The position numbers and the translations under genes were made by a program. This document shows positions 1-5,594 of a stretch of DNA of 5,594 nucleotides, one piece after another. Numbering within the stretch: the first letter of the stretch is position 1; every line of letters starts with the position of its first letter. The DNA is from Alphaproteobacteria bacterium (lineage in GTDB: Bacteria > Pseudomonadota > Alphaproteobacteria > UBA8366), in contig JAOTYV010000302.1 of NCBI GenBank assembly GCA_029861675.1, positions 1 through 5,594 on the forward strand, read 5' to 3'. Under the pieces are notes generated by a model that ran no database searches, was not told where the DNA came from, and was given only the letters and a program-made list of their open reading frames with translations.

Positions 1-890
1 GCGTGCTCGCGTCGGATTACAGTCTCCAGCGTGGCCTGGAGCGCGCCGTCTATCGTCGTGCGGTGTACCGGCGCGGCCGGTTCTTCGGATATCAGCCTTC
101 GCGCCAGATGCGGCGCCCGGAACGGCAATGGCCGACGTGCCTGGGGGAGAGGCTCGCCGCGCGCTTCGGACGCCTGCTGCGCTGTTAGCGCGCCGCCGCG
201 TTGCATCAAGCGGAGGATCCGGTCCCGCGCGATCTTGGCGCGGCCGGGAAAGCGGTCTGGCCGAAGCCGCGTCGGCGATTGCGGCAGGGCGACGAGCAGG
301 GCGGCTTCGCCCGGCGTGAGCCGCGCCGGTTCCTTGCCGAAATACGCAAGAGACGCCGCCCGCACGCCCTCGAGATTGCCGCCGAAGGGCGCCAGCGTCA
401 GGTACATGGCAAGGATATCGTCCTTGGCGTGGCGTCCTTCGAGTTGCAGCGCGCGCAGCATTTCGGCGACCTTGCCGGCCAGTGTCCGCGGCCGCGGCTC
501 GAGCAGGCGCGCGGTCTGCATGGTGATCGTCGACGCGCCCGAAACGACGCGCCCGTTGACGGCCATTTGGCCGAGCGCTCGCGCTGCCGCCAGCGGGTCC
601 ACGCCGGGATGCATCCGGAAGCGCCGGTCCTCGTAAGTCAAGACCATCCGGAGGTATAGCGGGTCGACCTGATCGGGCCGGGCGTGTAGCCGCCACGTTC
701 CGTCACCGGTGGTGAACGCGCGCAGCAGCCGGTTTTCGGAATCCAACACCATCGATGAGGACTCCGCGAGTCGCGACAGGTCGGGTGGAAACGTCCAGTC
801 GAGCATCAATCCGGCGACGCCGATAAACAGCACGAACCCCGCCGCGCCGAACATGCGGCGGAGACGCGCTATCGGGTGGTTACCGTTCAT
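1..890 (-). CDS. pbpC: Penicillin-binding protein 1C, N-terminal part (glycosyltransferase domain), 3'-truncated by window edge
   Basis: Inner-membrane bifunctional peptidoglycan synthase; only the first 296 codons lie in the window, without a stop. The ATG at 888-890 is chosen because AGGA precedes it by 7 bases and because it gives a short basic N-terminus (RLRR at 9-12) followed by one hydrophobic anchor (about 14-30). The GT51 lipid II polymerase motifs are all present: EDRRFRMHPGVD (87-98, E87 the expected catalytic acid), GASTITMQTARLL (118-130), RALQLEGRHAKDDIL (146-160, E151 the expected second glutamate) and APFGGNLEGVRAASLAYFGK (167-186). LTPGEAALLVALPQSP (191-206) closes the domain. 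TTIDGALQATLE (278-289) is the usual lead-in to the transpeptidase half; its SxxK serine, KTG motif and the C-terminal BiPBP_C domain would lie beyond the edge. TMQ rather than TQQ in the second motif, LAPFGG, and the A2M neighbour favour PBP1C over PBP1A/1B. The YLN usually found before the fourth motif reads YLT (163-165). It is probably co-transcribed with the A2M gene. Confidence 0.95.
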   Translation of the reverse strand, partial: MNGNHPIARLRRMFGAAGFVLFIGVAGLMLDWTFPPDLSRLAESSSMVLDSENRLLRAFTTGDGTWRLHARPDQVDPLYLRMVLTYEDRRFRMHPGVDPLAAARALGQMAVNGRVVSGASTITMQTARLLEPRPRTLAGKVAEMLRALQLEGRHAKDDILAMYLTLAPFGGNLEGVRAASLAYFGKEPARLTPGEAALLVALPQSPTRLRPDRFPGRAKIARDRILRLMQRGGALTAQQASEARGEPLPQARRPLPFRAPHLARRLISEEPAAPVHRTTIDGALQATLETVIRREH

Positions 891-897
891 TCGGCTG

Positions 898-901
898 TCC
901 T
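898..901 (-). promoter_or_regulatory. Ribosome binding site of pbpC (AGGA)
   Basis: On the minus strand the 17 bases between the A2M stop codon and the pbpC ATG read CGGGACAGGACAGCCGA. The AGGA core lies 7 bases before the ATG, a good Shine-Dalgarno distance. It supports the ATG at 890 as the pbpC start. The gap has no room for a promoter or a terminator, so pbpC is expected to be expressed from the A2M transcript. Confidence 0.65.
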
Positions 902-907
902 GTCCCG

Positions 908-3900
908 CTACTGCCGCGGCACGACCGTGACGGTGGACATTTCACCCCGCGCGAAATAGCGCGTCTTGTACATGTCCTCGACAAAAACGGCTGGCAGCCG
1001 GAAAGTGCCGGGCGTGACCGCCCGCACCACGTATGCCAGGCTGAATGCGCCCTTGCGCCGGCGAAGGTCGAGCGCCGCGACGTAGCGGTCGTCGCGCTTT
1101 TCCGTGTGCCGGGGCCGGGCGAGCTTCGGCAGCCAAGCCATCTCTTTGTTTTTGCGGCCGCCGGTCAGGCGCTCGTTCTCGATCTCGAATCCCGCCGGAA
1201 GCAGGTCGACGATAAGCGCCTGGTGGTTCAGCCGGTTGGTCGCCTCGCCGTTGATCACCGCGACCAGCACGTCGCTTTGCCGGACTTCATCCAGGTCCAC
1301 CGGATCGCCGTCCAGGGTGTAGAAGCTGCGCGTGATAACGAAGCCGCGTTCTTCGGATTCCATTTCCTCGACCGGAACGCCGCTGACGGTAACGTTTTGC
1401 CAGAGCGCTTGGTCGCCGCGGTTTCCGACGCTCACGCCTTTCGCCAACTGGCCGTCGCTTGGCGCGAGATAGAATGGCTTGGTCCGTGAACCGGTGTCGC
1501 GGCCGTCGAGCGTCAATTGCATGGGATCGCCGCTTTGCAGCGCCGCGGTTACCAGCACCAGCCAAGCTTTCTCCTGGGTGCTCAGATAGTGCCGGTCATT
1601 CTTAATGTCCCTCAGCGCGCTCACCAGTTTCGGCAATTCCTTGGCGTAGCTTCCGGTAAGCGATGCGAGATAGGTGATTGCCGCGGCATCCCGCAGCGCC
1701 GAACCGTAATCCCAGTAATACCGATACCGGCCGAACCTGACGCGGCGGATACTGCTCGCCTCGGGTGCGGCGGCGAAGGCGGATACGGCGCGTTTCTCGT
1801 CGCCGAATGTTGCGAGCGCGGCGCCGATTTGCGCCCGGCCCAGTGCGGTCGGCACATCGTTCAGGTAGACGTCGTGGAAATACCGCACAGCGGAGAGTTG
1901 CGCCGCGTTCGCCTGGGCCAGCACATAGAATGCATAGGCGTTGGCCGGCAGATGCGATTTTTGGAACCGGGCGCCCGAAACGCTGCCCGCCAGCCATTGC
2001 AAGCCGCGCTTGTAGGCGAATTCCGGCACCAGGTACCGTTTCTTTTTCGCCTGTGTCAGGAAGTCCATGACGTAGGCGCTGAGCCAGTCCGCCCGCTTTC
2101 CGCGCGAGCTCCACATGCCGAAGGAACCGTCGCTGCGTTGCATCGCCAACACCCGGCCGATGGCTTTCTGCACCCGCGCCCGAATTTCGATTTTATTCTC
2201 CGCGAGTCCGATCGCCTCGGCGAGCTCGCTCAAATAGAGCAGCGGCAGGGCGCGGCTGGTGGTCTGCTCGGCGCAGCCATACGGGTAGCGGTCGAGCGAT
2301 TTCAGGAGGCCCGCAACATTGAAGTCGGGATGCTTGCTGAAACTGGCCAGCACGGAGCCGGTCCCGGGCACGAAGTCGGTCAGCAGGTCGTCCTTGAAAG
2401 TCGCGCTTTCGCCCGGCGCCAGCCGTGTCGCAACATTGCGGGTCACTGCGGTTTGCGCCGGCCGCACGGCGATATCCCATGCCCGTGCAATGGCAAATCC
2501 CTGCGGACCTTCGATCGTCAACGCGACCTTGGCGACGCCGACCTGTTTGCCGTCCAGCGAATATCGAATGATTTTGCGGGCATCGCGGCCGAGCTCAACA
2601 TTGCTGTTGGCGATTCCGGCCACGGCCGCCGCGCCGGTGGCGGCGAGTTTGACCCGGTAGGCGCCGGGCGCGCCGTCCACATTGCGCAGGCTCAACGTCA
2701 TGCCGCCCTTGTCTCCCGGTGCGAGAAACCGTGGCAGGGTCAACTGGCTGACCAGCGCGTCGCGGACGATCAGCGGAGCGTCGGCGTGCCCTACCTTGCC
2801 CTTGCCATAGGCCACGGCCATCAAGCGGAGGCGGCCATTGAAATCGGGTATCGCCAGCGGAATGCGGGCGCGACCGGCCTTGTCGAGCCGGACCCGGCCG
2901 GAAAACAGCGCGACGATTTTGATGCTGCTCGCTTCGAGTCCGCCGAGATGACGGCCCGCGGCGGCGGCATCGCCGCCTTGACGAAGGCGGCCGACCGGGG
3001 CGCCGACGCCTTTGATAAGGCGCCCGTAATCGTCCCGCAATTCGACGGCCAGGCGGCGTTTCCCGAAATAGTGCCGGTCCGGGGACGGCGTCTTGAAGCG
3101 GGTCAGTTGCAGAACTCCCTCGTCGACCGCGGCCAGGGTCACGAAGGCGGGCTGGCCGGGAGGAATGCCGCGCACCGAGATGCCCGCCTCGATGGTTTGG
3201 CGTGGCTTGATTTTCTCCGGCGTGTCGATTTCGACCGCAAGGATACGGTCGCTGAAATCGCGGCCCAGCCAGGCGACGCCGACCGCGCGGGCCGGTTCAT
3301 GCGCCTTTTGCTTGTTGGCGGGCCGGAATATCGTTGCGGTGACATAGGTGCCCGCGTCCCAGTCGCGCCCAACCGGCAGTTCGACCGTCTTGCCTTCTTC
3401 CGGAATTTCGAAGCTCTTGGCCGTGTATAATCGGCTGCCGACCACGGTCAGCAGGACCTGCCCGGCGAAAGGCGGACGGATATGGACCTTCGCGCGGTCG
3501 CCCGGCCGGTAGCCTTCCTTGTCGAGGGCGATTTCCAGCTTGTCCGGAATATTGGCGCTCTGCGGGCTGCTGAACCAGCCGACCTGGAACCGTACGCTGG
3601 TTGCCGCGCCGGTTTTCCGGTCGTGAACCTCCAGCCGGTAGCGGCCCCATTTGAGGTTGAAGGCGAGCGATGCCGGCTTGTTTTCACGCGCGGACACGCT
3701 GCCCGATTTCAGGGATGTTTCGTTAAGCAGGACCTTGTAGTTCCAGCGGGAGCCCAGATAGTACCAGCGGTAACGATGCTCCTCGCCAAACAACTCGTAG
3801 GTGAGGCCATCGACCGTCGTGGCCGCGCCGTCGCGGTCCAGGGCAATGACGTCGAAGCCCGCTTCGTTGCCTTGGCCGACCCAGCGCTCGCCGAAACGGG

Positions 3901-5594
3901 GTTTGATGCCGATGGTGAAGGGCATGGAGCGTACCGGCAGGCTGACCGTCCGGCTGACCGCGCGGCCGCCCGCTTCGGCGACCGACGCCCGCACCACGGC
4001 GCGAAGCGGCCGCGTGGTTTGCGGTTTTCCCGGCAGCCGCAAGGCGAGCTGCGCCTTGCCCTGCTCATCCGTCTTGACGGTTTTGAGTGGCGCCCGTTTC
4101 GGTCGCCATGTCTCCTGCACCAGGCCGAACTTGTACCCCTTGTGCCGGGGGTAGGGGTTCATGTCCTGCTGCAGCACCATCTCGCCCTCGACCCGCAGAC
4201 CCGATGCCGGCGCGCCGTAAAGAAAGCGCGCCTTGACGTCGACGGCGTTTTCGACTGCCGGCGTGCTAAATTTTTCGAGCGGCGTGAGCGCGACTTCCAT
4301 GCGTTCCGGCGCGAAATCCTCGACCAGGAATCCGGCGGTTCCGACCGGCCCGGCCTTGGGGTCGGCATAGGCGCGCACGGTCCAGCGGCCGGTCCGCGCG
4401 GCGGCGGAAAGGGCAAGCGCGAGAGTGTGGCCACCGGCTTGGTCGCCGTCCGCAAGCCGGAACCGGCGATGCTCGGTGCCGTCAGGCCGGAAAACCTTGA
4501 GGACGAGCGGCGGGTTTTCGAGCGCATTGGCCTTGTCGTCGCGGGCCAAAGCGGTGATGTGCACCGTCGCGCCGGGGCGGTAGACTCCGCGGTCGGTGTA
4601 GAGATACGCGTCGATCGGTCCCGGCGCCGCGCGGCCACCGACGCCGCGGTCGGTCAGGTCGAACGCCGGACGGGTGAGGTCGTGAAAGTTGAAATCGCCA
4701 CCGTTACCCGCCGCCATCACCGCGGCCGGCCGGGAGCCGCCGCTGCCGCGCACCAGACCGGGGGCGAAGCGCGCCCGTCCGTCGCGGTCGGTCTTGACTG
4801 AGTCCAACACCGAATTGTTGCGGGCGACGAGACGCAGGGTCATGCCGCCGAGCGGCCGGGCCGATTCCAGCGAACGCACGAACACGTGCAGCCCTTCGGC
4901 GCCGCGATAGGTGCTGATGCCGATGTCGGAGACGACGACCCATTGCGTGGCTTGGTTGTGACGATAGCCGCGCGGTCGTTGAGTGCCCGGAATCGTGCCG
5001 GTGACGACATAGATACCCGGTTTTGGATCCTTGAGGATTTCGCCGATCGGAAGTGCGGTTTTGACCTGGCGGTTGCGCTGCATCGCGATGTCGACGCTAC
5101 CCTGCCAGATCAATTCGCCGGATTGCGAAGCGATCTGCCTGGCGTCGTGTTTGCTGATAAGCCTGCTGACGCGGCCCTGGTTGATTTCCCCGATCAGGTT
5201 GCGGTCATTGATCCGCAAGACTTTAAGGGCGGCTTTCTCGACGTTGACCGACTGAAGCGGAAGCTCGCGCCGGCCGGCGCGCGGCAGGATGTAGGTTGCG
5301 CCGCTGAAGGTCAGGCTGGGCTTTCGGTCCGGGACGGAGACCGTGAATTGTTCGGTTTCTTCGGTCTTGTATTCCCCGCTGCCGGGCAGTCCCTTTAGCG
5401 TGGTGACCTCGTAAATCGTGCCGTGCGCTGCGCCCTCGACGCAGAGCCGCTGGCCGCGGGCTATAAACTCGCCGGAGATTTTCGGCTCGAAGCGGATGTA
5501 ATCCTCGTATCGGACGTCGCCCTGCCGCTGCAACGGGCGGGAGAACTTCAGGCAAATCCGCGGCGTCTCGCTGTCGGACTCGACGCTCAACTCG
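908..5594 (-). CDS. yfhM: Bacterial alpha-2-macroglobulin, thioester type (YfhM/ECAM family), 5'-truncated by window edge
   Basis: Predicted periplasmic broad-spectrum protease trap: protease cleavage of a bait region exposes a thioester that links covalently to the attacker. The frame is open from the right edge to a TAG at 908-910. Residues are numbered from the TTG at 5588-5590, which is probably internal: the frame continues upstream and no signal peptide is visible. Seen in order: N-terminal macroglobulin-like domain (about 10-95, with C13 and C50); the family motif YLYTDRGVYRPG (329-340); a second YRPG-type strand (694-697); VDEGVLQLT (822-830); the bait region (about 846-890); ALFSG (894-898) and PDFNGRLRLMAVAY (915-928); thioester motif GCAEQ (1105-1109) opening the helical thioester domain (about 1090-1355); a C-terminal macroglobulin domain (about 1411-1560) with VEDMY (1537-1541). 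The visible 1,560 residues approach the roughly 1,650 of E. coli YfhM. The missing part should hold the export signal, either lipoprotein or Sec, and possibly an extra domain. pbpC follows 17 bases downstream. Family assignment is very secure; domain borders are approximate. Confidence 0.96.
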   Translation of the reverse strand, partial: ELSVESDSETPRICLKFSRPLQRQGDVRYEDYIRFEPKISGEFIARGQRLCVEGAAHGTIYEVTTLKGLPGSGEYKTEETEQFTVSVPDRKPSLTFSGATYILPRAGRRELPLQSVNVEKAALKVLRINDRNLIGEINQGRVSRLISKHDARQIASQSGELIWQGSVDIAMQRNRQVKTALPIGEILKDPKPGIYVVTGTIPGTQRPRGYRHNQATQWVVVSDIGISTYRGAEGLHVFVRSLESARPLGGMTLRLVARNNSVLDSVKTDRDGRARFAPGLVRGSGGSRPAAVMAAGNGGDFNFHDLTRPAFDLTDRGVGGRAAPGPIDAYLYTDRGVYRPGATVHITALARDDKANALENPPLVLKVFRPDGTEHRRFRLADGDQAGGHTLALALSAAARTGRWTVRAYADPKAGPVGTAGFLVEDFAPERMEVALTPLEKFSTPAVENAVDVKARFLYGAPASGLRVEGEMVLQQDMNPYPRHKGYKFGLVQETWRPKRAPLKTVKTDEQGKAQLALRLPGKPQTTRPLRAVVRASVAEAGGRAVSRTVSLPVRSMPFTIGIKPRFGERWVGQGNEAGFDVIALDRDGAATTVDGLTYELFGEEHRYRWYYLGSRWNYKVLLNETSLKSGSVSARENKPASLAFNLKWGRYRLEVHDRKTGAATSVRFQVGWFSSPQSANIPDKLEIALDKEGYRPGDRAKVHIRPPFAGQVLLTVVGSRLYTAKSFEIPEEGKTVELPVGRDWDAGTYVTATIFRPANKQKAHEPARAVGVAWLGRDFSDRILAVEIDTPEKIKPRQTIEAGISVRGIPPGQPAFVTLAAVDEGVLQLTRFKTPSPDRHYFGKRRLAVELRDDYGRLIKGVGAPVGRLRQGGDAAAAGRHLGGLEASSIKIVALFSGRVRLDKAGRARIPLAIPDFNGRLRLMAVAYGKGKVGHADAPLIVRDALVSQLTLPRFLAPGDKGGMTLSLRNVDGAPGAYRVKLAATGAAAVAGIANSNVELGRDARKIIRYSLDGKQVGVAKVALTIEGPQGFAIARAWDIAVRPAQTAVTRNVATRLAPGESATFKDDLLTDFVPGTGSVLASFSKHPDFNVAGLLKSLDRYPYGCAEQTTSRALPLLYLSELAEAIGLAENKIEIRARVQKAIGRVLAMQRSDGSFGMWSSRGKRADWLSAYVMDFLTQAKKKRYLVPEFAYKRGLQWLAGSVSGARFQKSHLPANAYAFYVLAQANAAQLSAVRYFHDVYLNDVPTALGRAQIGAALATFGDEKRAVSAFAAAPEASSIRRVRFGRYRYYWDYGSALRDAAAITYLASLTGSYAKELPKLVSALRDIKNDRHYLSTQEKAWLVLVTAALQSGDPMQLTLDGRDTGSRTKPFYLAPSDGQLAKGVSVGNRGDQALWQNVTVSGVPVEEMESEERGFVITRSFYTLDGDPVDLDEVRQSDVLVAVINGEATNRLNHQALIVDLLPAGFEIENERLTGGRKNKEMAWLPKLARPRHTEKRDDRYVAALDLRRRKGAFSLAYVVRAVTPGTFRLPAVFVEDMYKTRYFARGEMSTVTVVPRQ
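2264..2275 (-). other. Thioester motif CAEQ of the alpha-2-macroglobulin
   Basis: These four codons (TGC GCC GAG CAG) encode Cys1106-Ala-Glu-Gln1109 within YPYGCAEQTTSRALP. In thioester proteins of the A2M/C3 family, the Cys thiol and the Gln side chain form the internal beta-cysteinyl-gamma-glutamyl thioester that captures the attacking protease. Its preservation separates this protein from the second bacterial A2M type (YfaS-like), which has lost the motif. The residues are read directly; bond formation is inferred from the family. Confidence 0.93.
2921..3055 (-). other. Probable bait region of the alpha-2-macroglobulin
   Basis: Residues about 846-890 lie between the conserved VDEGVLQLT block and the ALFSG/PDFNG block, where the protease-sensitive bait segment sits in this family. 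The segment begins with RLAVELRDDYGRLI and continues with a flexible stretch rich in Gly, Ala and Arg, including GRLRQGGDAAAAGR (867-880). It offers several Arg and Lys sites for trypsin-like proteases, Leu sites, and an Ala run suited to elastase-like enzymes. The borders are approximate and assigned by position relative to flanking motifs. Confidence 0.6.

Noticed and set aside
31..659. Overlapping plus-strand open frames (31-636 and 201-659) that could be taken as small hypothetical genes.
   Set aside because: The minus strand here encodes the complete set of GT51 motifs of PBP1C in one uninterrupted frame. The plus-strand translations are Arg/Ala/Ser-rich and featureless.
891..907. A possible promoter or terminator between the two genes.
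   Set aside because: The gap is only 17 bases, with no inverted repeat or T-run, and is fully accounted for by the pbpC ribosome binding site.
2941..2980. A GC-rich run of GCC/GGC triplets resembling a small repeat or hairpin.
   Set aside because: It is explained by Gly and Ala codons (GGDAAAAG) in the bait region, and no second copy was seen in the window.
1517..3430. A 637-codon open frame on the plus strand opposite the A2M gene.
   Set aside because: It is antisense to an unmistakable A2M coding sequence including the thioester domain. Its translation shows no recognisable domain and is low in hydrophobic structure; long antisense frames are expected in GC-rich genes.
3482..4801. A 439-codon open frame on the plus strand opposite the A2M gene.
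   Set aside because: It is also a shadow of the A2M reading frame, with Arg/Gly/Ala-rich sequence, no family motif and no convincing ribosome binding site.
5588..5590. TTG as the start codon of the A2M gene.
   Set aside because: It lies at the window edge in an open frame, inside what looks like a conserved N-terminal domain and without a signal peptide, so the gene most likely starts further upstream.

Overview
The window is a GC-rich, almost fully coding stretch from a proteobacterium. Both genes lie on the minus strand and both run off the window. Motif wording in both proteins resembles alphaproteobacterial homologues more than the E. coli ones, but that placement is an impression from recalled family sequences, not a computed result.

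Layout, read in the direction of transcription (right to left): (1) positions 5594 to 908 hold the greater part of a very large bacterial alpha-2-macroglobulin (YfhM/ECAM type, COG2373), lacking only its N-terminus, with an intact CAEQ thioester motif and a recognisable bait-region position. (2) After a 17-base gap carrying an AGGA ribosome binding site comes pbpC, penicillin-binding protein 1C, from 890 to the left edge. Its membrane anchor and complete glycosyltransferase domain are visible; the transpeptidase domain is cut off by the window. This gene is easy to miss because it has no stop codon inside the window.

The two genes form the classic bacterial A2M-pbpC pair, in the same order as yfhM-pbpC in E. 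coli. The accepted model is that the periplasmic A2M traps or covalently binds proteases that breach the outer membrane, while PBP1C polymerises or repairs peptidoglycan at the same damaged sites. No RNA gene, mobile element, CRISPR array, repeat family or terminator was recognised, and no stretch longer than about 20 bases is non-coding. I see no evidence of an undescribed system; the points worth a second look concern details of the A2M protein.
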